Counted from the first letter of the stretch, positions 45,101 through 54,950 are shown. The stretch: DNA of 64,000 nt from Salvelinus alpinus (GCF_045679555.1 NC_092087.1:89329920-89393919); one strand, 5' to 3'. Numbers and translations: made by a program. Notes: generated by a model from the letters alone, not told the origin.

Positions 45101-46090
45101 GTATGGTATGTTTGTTGCTGTGTACGGTCTGTGTAGCCGTGCATGCCTTGAACCCTTTGTTGTTTCTTGGCTCTTCTCCCAGGTGTCCTACAAATCGTAC
45201 CCAGGTGACAGTGGAGGAAAGCGGCTCGTCCCTCAGGGCTCGCTTCTCTGCTCTACTGCAGGGGGACTACCGTTACATCTTCCTGCACTGCAGCCTCAGC
45301 CTGTGTGACCAGAGGAGCTCCTCCTGCACTCCAGTGAGTCCTGATGTTCTTCTCAGACTCATTAACTCTCTCCATGGGCTTTCAGGTTTCGTTGTGTTTG
45401 GTCTCTCTGACTTAGTGTTTGGTCTCTCTGACTTAGTGTTTGGTCTCTCTGACTTAGTGTTTGGTCTCTCTGACTTAGTGTTTGGTCTCTCTGACTTAGT
45501 GTTTGGTCTCTCTGACTTAGTGTTTGGTCTCTCTGACTTAGTGGTTGGTCTCTCTGACTTAGTGTTTGGCCTCTCTGACTTAGTGGTTGGTCTCTCTGAC
45601 TTAGTGTTTGGTCTCTCTGACTTTGTTTGGTCTCTCTGACTTAGTGTTTGGTCTCTCTGACTTAGTGTTTGGTCTCTCTGACTTAGTGTTTGGTCTCTCT
45701 GACTTAGTGTTTGGTCTCTCTGACTTAGTGTTTGGTCTCTCTGACTTAGTGTTTGGTCTCTCTGAGTTAGTGGTTGGTCTCTCTGACTGTTTGGTTTCTC
45801 TCTCTACAGGTGTGTTCCAGGAGGAGATCCCGCTCTGTGTCCAAGTCCATCCGCCTCAAGCCCCTCACCATCGGGCCAATCACCTGTAAATATTTTACTT
45901 TAGTAATGACTTACATAGTTTATGAGCTAATATATTGTATAGGCTTTGGACCTAAATGTAGAATAGTCGTGAAATTAACAAAAATGAGTGTCCGATATTC
46001 TGGTCAGAAGCACCCGGCCGTCGTGCTGGTTTGTTTCCTCTCTAACAGTCAGATTCTCTTTGGCCCCCAGGGGCCCAGAGTCTGGAGTGA
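33170..46090 (+). CDS. gene B: uromodulin/GP2-like protein with EGF-like, D8C and ZP domains
   Basis: Nine exons join in frame to 597 codons: 33170-33233, 41727-42533, 42640-42726, 43160-43347, 44236-44387, 44793-45041, 45183-45333, 45810-45885 and 46071-46090. Exon 1 repeats the signal peptide of gene A. Exon 2 is longer than in A and C. It first encodes EGF-like modules ([14 protein letters not shown], then [12 protein letters not shown]...[10 protein letters not shown], calcium-binding type), then D8C ([34 protein letters not shown]). Exon 3 has the Cys-rich link, exons 4-5 ZP-N and exons 6-7 ZP-C. The cleavage site RRRSR is near residues 570-574 and the end is WAQSLE. The exon 8 donor GTAAAT is weak. 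Intron 1 is about 8.5 kb because of nested transposons. A secreted, polymerising glycoprotein is likely. Domain order matches uromodulin and liver ZP proteins better than GP2. Confidence 0.87.
33339..33730. mobile_element. foldback element with 116-bp arms in intron 1 of gene B
   Basis: Left arm 33339-33454 and right arm 33615-33730 are inverted copies with only about two mismatches, separated by 160 bp. It sits directly after two copies of the 37-bp unit (33275-33338). Confidence 0.85.
34129..34378. mobile_element. foldback element, about 75-bp arms
   Basis: 'cgcccccgcctgccgggcac' with 'gctttcctgcagtt' on the left is matched by 'aactacaggaaagcagtgct' with 'ggcaggcgggggc' on the right, and the outer 'ttagctagcttggggacacc' by 'gatgtcctagctagcaac'. 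Arms have several mismatches, so it is older than the 33.3-kb element. Confidence 0.7.
34379..35625. other. intron 1 of gene B, degenerate repeats, no exon seen
   Basis: 34780-35090 holds a weak repeat of about 33 bp with 'tattttc' and 'ggacgttgaa' motifs. 'gaccaaggccggtccatacc' near 35098 and 'aaggctggtccagacagaac' near 35179 are further copies of a dispersed repeat. Confidence 0.45.
35846..39347 (-). mobile_element. non-LTR retrotransposon (CR1/L2/Rex1-like), near full length
   Basis: Inserted in minus orientation. The 3' end is at 35846 with five TTTGA units, the 5' end near 39347. TTACAT at 35840-35845 and 39348-39353 is the target duplication. Between the stop at 36383 and the tail lies a 3' UTR of about 540 bp whose text is among the most common salmonid repeats. 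Confidence 0.92.
36383..39328 (-). CDS. LINE ORF: endonuclease and reverse transcriptase, 981 aa
   Basis: One uninterrupted frame. Residues about 107-335 are an APE-type endonuclease ([34 protein letters not shown]), which nicks target DNA. Residues about 500-770 are the reverse transcriptase ([35 protein letters not shown] and the catalytic FADDTTVV). A C-terminal Cys/His-poor region follows. The motif after the first catalytic Asp reads AFNPIVP where relatives I remember have AFNTIVP, a possible damaging change. The ATG lies 19 bases from the element's 5' end, so the true start and any upstream ORF are uncertain. It looks young. The clade assignment is by motif only. Confidence 0.88.
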   Translation of the reverse strand: MAASLRVPWKICSILLFYVLFLTSVPQVILGFITYSREELLNIRLTSTHHRSYQEYDFPETDPVFCLPPNTMDLIPAGDPVRRRKRGKRGGLVVRLRRRAHRAPLPSILLANVQSLDNKVDEIRARVAFQRDIRDCNVLCFTETWLTQETLTESVQPAGFFMHRADRNKHLSGKKRGGGVCLMINETWCDHHNNTQELKSFCSPDLELLTIKCRPHYLPREFSSIIITAVYIPPQADTSMALNELYLTLCKLETTHPEAAFIVAGDFNKANLKTKLPKFYQHIDCATRAGKTLHHCYTNFRDAYKALPRPPFGKADHDSILLIPAYKQKLKQQAPALRSVQRWSDQSESTLQDCFDHADWNMFRIASNNNIDEYADSVSEFIRKCIDDVVPTATIKTFPNQKPWIDGSIRVKLKARTTAFNQGKVTGSMTEYKQCSYSLRKAIKQAKSQYRDKIESQFNSSDTRGMWQGLQSITDYKKKTSPVADQDVLLPDRLNNFFARFEDNTVPLTRPPTKTCGLSFTAAEVSKTFKRVNPRKAAGPDGIPSRVLRACADQLAGVFTDIFNQSLSQSAVPTCFKRATIVPVPKKAKVTELNDYRPVALTSVIMKCFERLVKDHITSTLPDTLDPLQFAYRPNRSTDDAIATTLHTALTHLDKRNTHVRMLFIDYSSAFNPIVPSKLVIKLETLGLDPALCNWVLDFLTGRPQVVRVGNNISTPLILNTGAPQGCVLSPLLYSLFTHDCVAMHASNSIIKFADDTTVVGLITNNDETAYREEVRALGVWCQENNLTLNVNKTKEMIVDFRKQQREHPPIHIDGSVVEKVESFKFLGVHITDKLNWSTHTDSVVKKAQQRLFNLRRLKKFGLSPKALTNFYRCTIESILSGCITAWYGNCSAHNRKALQRVVRSAERTTGGKLPALQDTYTTRCHRKAIKIIKDNNHPSHCLFTPLSSRRRGQYRCIKAGTERLKNSFYLKAIRLLNSHH
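39522..40499 (+). pseudogene. Tc1 (Sleeping Beauty-like) transposase pseudogene
   Basis: Starts MGKSK and then stops (TAA). Further on: [20 protein letters not shown] and [19 protein letters not shown] (paired-like DNA-binding domain), WSDETKI (first catalytic Asp region), [16 protein letters not shown] (second Asp) and [10 protein letters not shown] (final Glu). Stops and frameshifts near 39995, 40025 and 40106 break it. All three catalytic positions survive in separate frames, so the element is dead but recently so. Confidence 0.9.
40624..40968 (+). mobile_element. solo LTR, 345 bp
   Basis: Begins TGTCATGCCCTGACC and ends CGTTCGTGACA, with ATTTC at 40619-40623 and 40969-40973 as a 5-bp target duplication. 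An AATAAA is present near its 3' end. The pattern fits a solo LTR of a retrotransposon. It interrupts the right end of the Tc1 element. Confidence 0.85.
41190..41668. mobile_element. tandem/nested foldback MITEs ('ggtatattggcc' family)
   Basis: Two or more opposed copies of the 18.2-kb family ('tacggccaatataccacg', 'taaactggttaccaacgta', 'cagccaatcagcattcaggg'). It ends about 60 bp before exon 2 of gene B. Confidence 0.7.
42838..43104. mobile_element. foldback MITE in intron 3 of gene B
   Basis: 'ggcgtggtatattggccata' to 'atggccaatataccacggct'. The same insertion is present in gene C at 49394-49662, so it predates the B/C duplication. Confidence 0.75.
43490..43560 (+). mobile_element. short dispersed repeat tail in intron 4 of gene B
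   Basis: 'atttcacctttatttaacca' with 'gagaacaagttctcatttac' resembles the tail of a fish retroposon. A shorter copy is at 50050-50103 in gene C. Confidence 0.5.
43835..44170. repeat. 28-bp minisatellite in intron 4 of gene B
   Basis: Twelve copies of 'cacatcactgtgatttcacg' + 'gtagtcta'. Gene C has only a remnant ('ctacacatcactaatgcaag'), so the array grew in B or collapsed in C. Confidence 0.95.
44443..44699. mobile_element. foldback MITE in intron 5 of gene B
   Basis: 'acactattagaaaaaatg' and 'ttttttctaacagtgt' ends, with 'ttctcctatggggacagcc' opposed to 'ggctgtccccataggagaa'. The copy in gene C (50393-about 50633) lost its right end at the deletion breakpoint. Confidence 0.82.
45395..45790 (+). 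repeat. 21-bp minisatellite in intron 7 of gene B
   Basis: About 19 copies of 'ggtctctctgacttagtgt' + 'tt'. Seven codons long and open in frame after exon 7 (GLSDLVF repeats). Confidence 0.95.
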
Positions 46091-46398
46091 GCCTTGGGAA
46101 CCCCCAGCATATGAAGGATGGCAGGGGCCCAGAGTCTGGAGTGAGCCTTGGGACCCCCAGCATATGAAGGATGGGTCCCTCCTGCACTACTCCCCTGATC
46201 TCCATCCCAACCTACAGCCCAGTGTAACTTTCAAGGGCACAGAAATACTCGTTTAGATTCTAAGTAATGAATTGATGCACTACAGTGTGATTTCATTGTA
46301 CTGTGTATGTTGTATACACATAGACTTGCATTGTTTTAGGGCTGATCATTTCCCCAAACCTGAGTTGATGTGTGTGTAAGCTGTGATTTGATGATGTC

Positions 46399-46404
46399 AA
46401 TAAA
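46399..46404 (+). terminator. poly(A) signal of gene B
   Basis: AATAAA in the same context as 3' of gene A, about 310 bp after the stop. Confidence 0.7.
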
Positions 46405-46769
46405 TAACTCTGTATGATGATGCTCATTGTCTAATGATTGTCTATTTAACAGGTTGTAAACATAGAAATAAACATGTCTATATTTATTGTAAGGCAGGTT
46501 AAACACATATTTACAAAAGGCAGAACAACAGAGGACTAAATGACCATAGAGGATTTTAGGAAAACTGGCTAAACTTGTTAAAGACAAGTGACATTCATGA
46601 TATGTATTTAGTCAATGTACTGAACACTTCCTAGGTTGTTTTACCAAAGCAGGAAGACTGATTGGTGTATTGAAATAGTGCTGTTTAAGTTCCACTGTAG
46701 AAGAACACAATGAAAGACTTCAGAATGACCATGACAGTCTGAGTAGTAGTTTATGATGCTCCTTTCTTA

Positions 46770-47485
46770 TGGCTCCATTGTTACTGTTGGTTGAGGACCT
46801 TCCACCTCTCTCCATTGTTACTGTTGGTTGAGGACCTTCCACTTCTCTCCATTGTTACTGTTGGTTGAGGACCTTCCACCTCTCTCCATTGTTACTGTTG
46901 GTTGAGGACCTTCCACTTCTCTCCATTGTTACTGTTGGTTGAGGACCTTCCACTTCTCTCCATTGTTACTGTTGGTTGAGGACCTTCCACTTCTCTCCAT
47001 TGTTACTGTTGGTTGAGGACCTTCCACCTCTCTCCATTGTTACTGTTGGTTGAGGACCTTCCACCTCTCTCCATTGTTACTGTTGGTTGAGGACCTTCCA
47101 CTTCTCTTCATTGTTACTGATGGTTGAGGACCTTCCACCTCTCTCCATTGTTACTGTTGGTTGAGGACCTTCCACTTCTCTCCATTGTTACTGTTGGTTG
47201 AGGATCTTCCACCTTTCTCCATTGTTACTGTTGGTTGAGGACCTTCCTCCTCTCTTCATTGTTACTGTTGGTTGAGGACCTTCCACCTCTCTTCATTGTT
47301 ACTGTTGGTTGAGGACCTTCCTCTTCTCTTCATTGTTACTGTTGATTGAGGACCTTCCTCCTCTCTTCATTGTTACTGTTGGTTGAGGACCTTCCACCTC
47401 TCTCCATTGTTACTGTTGGTTGAGGACCTTCCACCTCTCTCCATTGTTACTGTTGGTTGAGGACCTACCACTTCTTTCCATTGTT
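46770..47485. repeat. 37-bp minisatellite 3' of gene B, about 19 copies
   Basis: Same unit as 26270-28455, ending with the same 'cattgttacagtaaactcaa' boundary. Confidence 0.96.
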
Positions 47486-47517
47486 ACAGTAAACTCAATG
47501 TGGGTGGTGCCTTCAGG

Positions 47518-47657
<140 letters not shown>

Positions 47658-47659
47658 CA

Positions 47660-48217
47660 TATTTCCTTGCTCAGACCATCATGTACCCAAATCAGTTGTG
47701 AATGTATGTAATCAAACCAATGACCATCAAGGTTAACCAGTATGTTTGATGGAAGAACAATCTGGAATACAAACAACCTCACGCGGACTCAAACTGGAGC
47801 AAGGTCACTAAAAGTGTTAACGAATAGCCCAGGTGGGAGTTGTGTAGCCTAGGAAACGATGTGATCATAATCAAAACGTTAAAAGCACTGTTATCTTAAA
47901 TATATTGTTATCCTTTCTCAAACCCTCTAATCAGTCATCAGGAAATAATGACTCTTTATTCTAATAGTCACACGTCTTCCACTGCCCTTCTACCATTGTG
48001 TATTGAAAGCCCACTGCTCCACTCTGATATTGGTCCTCTGTGAACGGTACGTTCATTCAGCTTGATGTAAGTAATGCATGGCTGTTGTCGTGGAGAGTCC
48101 ACAGAGATAGTATTGGTTGGATTAAATGATGTCTTAATAATGTTGAGGTTTCAACTAAATCGAAACTTAAAATCTATTCTGTACCAAATAGCATGTGAAA
48201 GAAAGTAACCCTTTAAA
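47660..48217. other. intergenic, upstream of gene C
   Basis: No coding exon or repeat that I can support. Confidence 0.45.
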
Positions 48218-48220
48218 ACA

Positions 48221-48230
48221 TATATTTTAA
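48221..48230 (+). promoter_or_regulatory. possible TATA box of gene C
   Basis: TATATTTTAA lies 38 bp before the ATG at 48268. The spacing would give a very short leader. Unlike A and B, the ATG is preceded by 'ttctgtgcag', which could instead be a splice acceptor. Confidence 0.3.
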
Positions 48231-48267
48231 GGTTCTTGCACGCTTGAGCCGAAGACTTCTGTGCAGA

Positions 48268-50341
48268 ATGATGACAGCAAACTGGTTGTTTCTTCTCTTG
48301 GTGATCATCTCAGGTAGAGAAGAATGGTATTTTACATGCTGTAGATGATAAGATGGTCTGAGGTTAATAGGGATACTAGTAGGGACGTATGTGGGATCGA
48401 GGAGATGATGATAAGATGGTCTGAGGTTAATAGGGATACTTGTAGGGACATATGTGGGATCGAGGAGATGATGGAAGGTGCAGGCATTCAAAACGACTTG
48501 TGTATCGATACAGATTTTGTAATAAGGATAATCTTGTTCTTGTTTGTTGGCATTCAATGCATTTGACATACTGTATTTAGGGTGAATTGTAATGCATACG
48601 TTTTCAACCTAATATATTAACTCACAGTTTTTTTGGTGCAGGATTGGTTGTAACCAGCTGTGGTGTGTGTAATGTGGGGGAGGACTGTATCAGTGTTGGT
48701 GGAACATCCTGCTGTGCAGACCCCTGCCTGCACTACACCGTGCTGAATGACGACTGGCGTGCCACCAACAACAATGCCAACGTTAATGGCGAGCACTGCG
48801 ACCAGAGCATCAACTGGCAGGGCTGGTATCGCCTGTTCCTGGGGAACACCAGTGTTCAGATGCCAGAGAGGTGTGTGGACAGTTACATGTGTGGGACCGC
48901 CTTCCCCATGTGGCTCTCGGATCCCCATCCCCAGCTGTTAGATGGGGTGGTTCAGAGGGGTGTTTGTGGGAGCTGGTATGGTACCTGCTGCTACTGGAGG
49001 CAAAATCCCATCCATGTCAAAGCCTGCTATGGAAACTACTATGTCTACAAGTTTGTCCCTGCAACAACATGCAACATGGCCTACTGTGCAGGTATATTGC
49101 TATCGTAAAGGGATTATCCCTGATTCTTAAAGACACAAAGAATGTTCAAGTAACTAGACATAACAAAGCCATTTAACACTACCTCTGGCTCTTCCAGATG
49201 TCAGCACCACGGTGTGTTCTACATGTGGAGTGTTTGATGCCTGCGTGAGCGACAATGAGACCAACTGGAGATGTGAGACGAAAGGTGAGTGTATAAACTG
49301 CATTGTCACATCTGTATTTTTTCAAACACTATGAAACGCAGAGATTTAGGGGTGAAATGATGCATCTTTAAGATGCGTATCTTTTAACCAATAAGGGCAG
49401 AGGAGGCGTGGTATATTGGCCATATATCACAAACCCCCAAGGTGCCTTACTGCTATTATAAACTGATTACCAACGGAATTAGAACAGTAAAAATACATGT
49501 TTTCTCATACCCGTGGTATATGGTCTCAGATACCACGGCTTTCAGCCAATCAACATTCAGGGTCCAAGCCCTGAATGATGATTGGTTGATAAGGCAGCTT
49601 GGGTGTTTGTGGTATATGGCCAATATACCACGGCTGAGGGATCTCAGGGATCTCAGTCTCACACATGTACCAGTTCACACCTTATTGCTTAAATAACCTC
49701 CTGAGTTGTTTACTTAGCTCCAGAGCTGGTGTGTGGGCGGAGCCTCCTGAAGGTGGGCCTTCCAAATGTTTACCTGGAGGCTGCTGGTCTGGATGCTTCC
49801 TCTGCTCACCTGGCCGACCACCGCTGCTCCGCCCACGAGGATCGTAACGGCACGGTGTGGTACCAGGTGGAGCGCAGGGAGGGACGCTGTGGGAACACTC
49901 TGGAGGTGAGAAATATTTTCACTTTATGTTCAAGAAGGTTCTATATTGCTGTCCCATCCCCAATATTTTCCCTGGAGAAGTTTTATGAATTATTACTAAA
50001 CATACACTTTAGTTGGTTTGCATCTTACTTTTTAAATGTATTAAATGTTTTTATTTCACCTTTATTTAACCAGGTAGGCTAGTTGAGGACAAGTTCTGAT
50101 TTACTACACATCACTAATGCAAGCAGGCCTAATAAATGCATGAATATGACATATTTCTTAACCCCCCCCCCCCCCCCTTTCCCAGACAAACGCCACCCAT
50201 GCTGTCTACTCCAACAGCTTATTAGTTTATCCAGTAGATGGGAGGAACGACTCCCGACCCTTCGGCTTTCCCTTCTCCTGTGTCTATCCTCTGGAGACAG
50301 AGAGCAGTCTGGATGTGGCCATCAGACCTCTCCCACTGTGA
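48268..50341 (+). pseudogene. gene C: uromodulin/GP2-like copy lacking ZP-C
   Basis: Exons 48268-48313, 48642-49091, 49198-49284, 49718-49905 and 50186-50337 join in frame. Exon 1 gives a different signal peptide (MMTANWLFLLLVIIS). Exon 2 has a full D8C module but no EGF part: VVTSC is followed at once by GVCNVGEDC. Exons 3 and 4 are almost identical to gene B. Exon 5 ([19 protein letters not shown]) completes ZP-N. No exons 6-9 follow: intron 5 breaks at about 50633 into the 37-bp array. If intron 5 is not spliced, the frame ends CTG TGA after 308 aa, a secreted D8C + ZP-N protein. ZP-N alone is known to fold in this family, so function is possible, but ZP polymerisation normally needs ZP-C. 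I call it a truncated copy. Confidence 0.8.
49394..49662. mobile_element. foldback MITE in intron 3 of gene C
   Basis: Almost identical to 42838-43104 in gene B, at the same place in the intron. Confidence 0.75.
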
Positions 50342-50392
50342 GAAAATATGCAGAAAGTCCATTCTGTTTATTCTGTTGTCTTTGTTTCAGAC

Positions 50393-50633
50393 TACACTAT
50401 TAGAAAAAATGTGCCATTTAGAACCTAAAAAGATTCTCCGGCTGTCCCTATAGGAGAACCCTTTGAATAACCCCTTTTGGTTCCAGGCAGAAAACTTTTG
50501 GATCCAGATATAATTATTTTGAGTTCCATGTAGAATGCTCTCCACAGAGGGTTCTACCTAGAACCAAAACAGGTTCAACCTGGAACCAAAAAGGGTTATC
50601 CTATGGGGACAGCCAAAGACCCCTTTTGGAACT
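50393..50633. mobile_element. MITE in intron 5 of gene C, right end deleted
   Basis: Matches 44443-about 44683 of gene B up to 'ccccttttggaact', then changes to 'cctctctccattgtt' of the 37-bp array. Confidence 0.8.
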
Positions 50634-50762
50634 CCTCTCTCCATTGTTACTGTTGGTTGAGGACCTTCCACCTCTCTCAATTGTTACTGTTGGTTGAGGA
50701 CCTTCCACCTCTCTTCATTGTTACTGTTGGTTGAGGACCTTCCTACTCTTTCCATTGTTACA
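50634..50762. repeat. 37-bp minisatellite after gene C, 3-4 copies
   Basis: Same unit and same closing boundary ('cattgttacagtaaactcaa') as the arrays after genes A and B. Confidence 0.93.
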
Positions 50763-50799
50763 GTAAACTCAATGTGGGTTGTGCCTTCAGGCCTCGTGT

Positions 50800-51221
50800 G
50801 TGTGTTTATTACAAAGAGCTCATTAACACAGGGTCAAGCTAAAGTCTGTAAAACAGTTACTGTTATCAAGATGACAGTTTCATTTAATACCCTCTAAACC
50901 TCAACAGAGCTGTCTGTAAAGCACCAAGGTGCTGCTGGTTTGGGGAAAGTTTTAAGAGGTAGCAGTTCTCCAGTCTTTCCACCGGGTGGAGATGTTGAGC
51001 TGTGGTGAGAGAACGGTTGGCTGTTGGCCCATTCCTGAATCAATCCCTAGCAGTGGAACTTGCTGAGGGGAGGACGGCTCATAATAATGTCTGGAACGGA
51101 GCAAATGGAATGGCATCAAACAACTGGAAACCATGTGTGCCACCAACGTCCTGTGATCCCTAGACTCTAGTCCAGTGTTTCCCAAACCCCTCCTGGATCA
51201 CTCTAGTCTTTCCACTTGTTT
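50800..51221. other. intergenic, no gene seen
   Basis: 'ggagcaaatggaatggcatc' and 'cagtgtttcccaaacccctc' are fragments of dispersed repeats. No exon was found. Confidence 0.45.
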
Positions 51222-51710
51222 GATGTATTCCAGTAGCAGCACCAGCTAGTCTAGTCAACTTGTGTAGATCGCTGATAGAATGGGATAACAATATGGTTGT
51301 AGTAGCACCAGCTAGTCTAGTCAACTTGTGTAGATCTAATAGAATGGGATAGATAACAATATGGTGGTAGTAGCACCAGCTAGTCTAGTCAACTTGTGTA
51401 GATCTGAGAGAATGGGATAACAATATGGTGGTAGTAGCACCAGCTAGTCTAGTCAACTTGTGTAGATCTGATAGAATGGGATAGATAAGAATATGGTGGT
51501 AGTAGAACCAGCTAGTCTAGTCAACTTGTGTAGATCTGATAGAATGGGATAGATAACATTATGGTGGTAGCAGCACCAGCTAGTCTAGTCAACTTGTGTA
51601 GATCTGATAGAATGGGATAGATAACATTATGGTGGTAGTAGCACCAGCCAGTCTAGTCAACTTGTGTAGATCTGATAGAATGGGATAGATAACAATATGA
51701 TGGTAGGTCA
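51222..51710. repeat. about 67-bp minisatellite, 7 copies
   Basis: Unit 'agtagcaccagctagtctag' + 'tcaacttgtgtagatctgat' + 'agaatgggatagataacaat' + 'atggtgg'. Confidence 0.95.
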
Positions 51711-51792
51711 ACTCTGCCCTCTGATAGGCCAGGAGTTTTCACCATATTGCTTTCCTATCCAATCCTTTCAGGGACCGTATGTATTTTTGGGT

Positions 51793-51945
51793 CGACAGGT
51801 AGCCTAGTGGTTAGTGCATCGGGCCAGTTATCGAAGGGTTGCTGGATCAAATCCCAGAGCTGTTCTCCCCGGTGGGCCATCATTGTAAACAAGAATTTGT
51901 TGTTAACTGACTTGTCTAGTTAAATAAAGGTAAAATATATAAATG
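51793..51945 (+). mobile_element. HpaI-type tRNA SINE
   Basis: 'acaggtagcctagtggttag' head, 'atcaaatcccagagctg' and tail 'aagaatttgttgttaactga' + 'cttgtctagttaaataaagg'. The middle is shortened. Confidence 0.85.
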
Positions 51946-51967
51946 TACCAAGCAGCTCTGAATAGGA

Positions 51968-52458
51968 GTGATTTATAATAGCCTTTTAGATCATAATGAA
52001 TAAGATGGCATGGACGAGATGGGGTCAGGGGGGTCTGATAAGATGACGTGGGGTCAGAGGGGGTCTGATAAGATGACATGGACGGGGTGGGGTCAGGGGG
52101 GATCTGATAAGATGACATGGACGGGGTGGGGTCAGGGGGGATCTGATAAGATGACATGGACGGGATGGGGTCAGGGGGGGATCTGATAAGATGACATGGA
52201 CGGGGTGGGGTCAGGGGGGGGATCTGATAAGATGACATGTACTGGGTGGGGTCAGGGGGGATCTGATAAGATGACATGTACTGGGTGGGGTCAGGGGGGA
52301 TCTGATAAGATGACATGGACGGGATGGGGTCAGGGGGGGGCTGATAAGATGACATGCACGAGGTGGGGTCAGGGGTGGTCTGATAGGATGACATGTGGGT
52401 TCGGGGGGGATCTAATAAGATGACATGGACAGGGGGGGATCTGATCCTAGATCTGCAC
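51968..52458. repeat. 39-bp minisatellite, locus 2, inside a MITE
   Basis: About 11 copies of the 9.14-kb unit. The flanks 'ccttttagatcataatgaat' and 'gatctgatcctagatctgca' are the two halves of the MITE seen at 4.2 kb, so the array is an internal expansion of that element. Confidence 0.93.
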
Positions 52459-52462
52459 TCTT

Positions 52463-52957
52463 GATACAGTACCTTGACACAGTACCTTAATACAGTACCT
52501 TAACACAGTACCTTGACACAGTACCTTGACACAGTACCTTGACACAGTACCCTGATACAGTACCTTGACACAGTACCTTGATACAGTACCCTGATACAGT
52601 ACCTTAATACAGTACCTTGATACAGTACCTTGACACAGTACCTTGATACAGTACCTTGACACAGTACCTTGATACAGTACCTTGACACAGTACCTTGACA
52701 CAGTACCTTGATACAGTACCTTGATACAGTACCTTGACACAGTACCTTGATACAGTACCTTGACACAGTACCTTGATACAGTACCTTGATACAGTACCTT
52801 GACACATTACCTTGATACAGTACCTTAATACAGTACCTTGACACAGTACCTTGATACAGTACCTTGATACAGTACTTTGACACAGTACCTTGACACAGTA
52901 CCTTGACACAGTACCTTGACACAGTACCTTGACACAGTACCTTGATACAGTTTTCAT
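52463..52957. repeat. 13-bp minisatellite, about 38 copies
   Basis: Unit 'acagtaccttgac' or 'acagtaccttgat'. It abuts the left end of the Tc1-like element that follows. Its unit resembles the outer 11-13 bp of that element's terminal repeat. Confidence 0.96.
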
Positions 52958-54369
52958 ACCCCTTTGATTACTTCACATTTTATTATCTTACAACGTGGAA
53001 GTAAAATGTAATTTTTGGTCAATAACCTACTGAAATAACTCTGTAATGTCAAAGTGGAAGAAAAAATTGAGTTAAAAAAATAATAATATAAAAAATGTCA
53101 AAACTCAAATCTAGTCCCTGCATAATTATTCAGCCCCTTTGTTTATAAGGCCTAATATGCCTTATAAGTTACATGGACTCACTCTGTGTGAAATAACAGC
53201 GGTTGAATGACTAACCCATCCTATGACCCGCATTCATACAGCATCTGTATTGTCCCTCAGTCAAGACTCAACTACAAAGACCAGGGAGCTTTGAGAAAGC
53301 CTCATGAAGAAGGGCAGTGATTGGTAGATGGGTAACAATAACAAATCAGACATTGAATATCTCTTTAAGCATCAAGTTCATAATGATACTGTGGATGATG
53401 TATTAAACCACCCAGACACATCAAAGATACAGTCGTCCTTCTGAACTGAGCTGCAGGACAGGAAGGAACCTGCTCAGCGATGTTACCATGAGGCCATTGG
53501 TGATTTTAAAACAGTTACAGAGTTCTGTGACTGTGATAGGAGAAAACTGAGGATGGATCAACAACATTGTAGTGACTCCACAATGATTACTTAAATGTGT
53601 GAAAAGAAGAATACAAGTATATAGAATACAAATGTTCCAAAACATGCATGTATGCAACAAGTCACTGAAGTAATACTGCAAAACATTACTGAAAAGGAAT
53701 ACACTTTTTGGCCTAAATGCAAAGCCTTATGTTTGGGGCAAATCCAACACACCACATCACTGAGTAACTGCCTTCTTATTTTCAACCATGGTGGTGGCTG
53801 CATCATGGTATGGGTATGCTTGTCATAGGCAAATACTAGGGTGTTTTTCAGGATAAAATGAAAAGGGGTGGAGCTAAGCACAGGCAAAATCCTAGAGGAA
53901 AACCTGCTTTACACCACACTCTACACTGGTCAGCTCTACACTGGAGTTTCTTACAAAGAAGACAGTGAATGTTCCTGAGTGGCCTAGTTACAGTTTTGAT
54001 TTAAATCTGTTTGACAATCCAACATCTTGACAGAGCTTGAAGAATTCTGAAAGGAATAATGGGCTAATATTGCACAACCCAGGTGTGTAAAGCTCTAAGA
54101 GACTAACCCAAGAAGACTCACAGCTGAAATCACTGCCAAAGGTGTTTCTAACATGTATTAACTCAGAGAGCTGAATACTTTTGCAACAACTAGATTGATG
54201 TATTTTCCCTTTAGAAATAATTCACCTTTTTCTTCCACTTTGACATTACAGAGTATTTTGTGTAGATTGGAGATATGTTTTTAAACAATTAAATCCATTT
54301 TTATCCTACTTTGTAACAATACAATGTAAATAAATCCAAGGGGTAGGACTACTTTTGCAAGGCAGTGTA
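52953..54369. mobile_element. degenerate Tc1-like transposon
   Basis: Left end 'ttttcatacccctttgatta' and right end 'aaggggtaggactacttttg' + 'caaggcagtgta' are inverted, and subterminal 'ttccactttgacattacaga' repeats the left 'tctgtaatgtcaaagtggaa'. Inside are decayed transposase traces ('tggtggctgcatcatggtat'). Many stops. Confidence 0.8.
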
Positions 54370-54454
54370 CATACAGCCCTCATCTACACAAGTGCCTAGG
54401 CTTGGAGACAGGAGCTGTGGACTGTTTCTAGACCACGTCATCCTCTTTTCTTCA

Positions 54455-54950
54455 CTTTGAGTTGAGTCGTTCATATGTGAACTTTGAGTTGAGTCGTTCA
54501 TATGTGAACTTTGAGTTGAGTCATTCATATCTGAACTTTGAGTTGAGTCGTTCATATGCGAACTTTGAGTTGAGTCGTTCATATGTGAACTTTGAGTTGA
54601 GGCGTTCATATGTGAACTTTGAGTTGAGTCATTCATATCTGAACTTTGAGTTGAGTCGTTCATATGTGACCTTTGAGTTGAGTCGTTCATATGTGAATTT
54701 TGAGTTGAGTCATTCATATCTGAACTTTGAGTTGAGTCGTTCATATGCGAACTTTGAGTTGAGTCGTTCATATGCGAACTTTGAGTTGAGTCCTTCATAT
54801 GTGAACTTTGAGTTGAGTCGTTCATATGTGAACTTTGAGTTGAGTCCTTCATATGCAACTTTGAGTTGAGTCGTTCATATGTGAACTTTGAGTTGATTCG
54901 TTCATATGCAACTTTGAGTTGAGTCGTTCATATGTGAACTTTGAGTGAAG
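54455..54950. repeat. 27-bp minisatellite, about 18 copies
   Basis: Unit 'tttgagttgagtcgttcata' + 'tgtgaac'. Being 9 codons long it keeps frames open on both strands (SRSYVNFEL and MNDSTQSSH). No start context or splice signals support coding. Confidence 0.95.

Noticed and set aside
54349-54869. Frames with MNDSTQSSH and SRSYVNFEL repeats as a repeat protein
   Set aside because: The 27-bp unit is a multiple of three, so both strands stay open. No promoter, splice sites or homologous domain.
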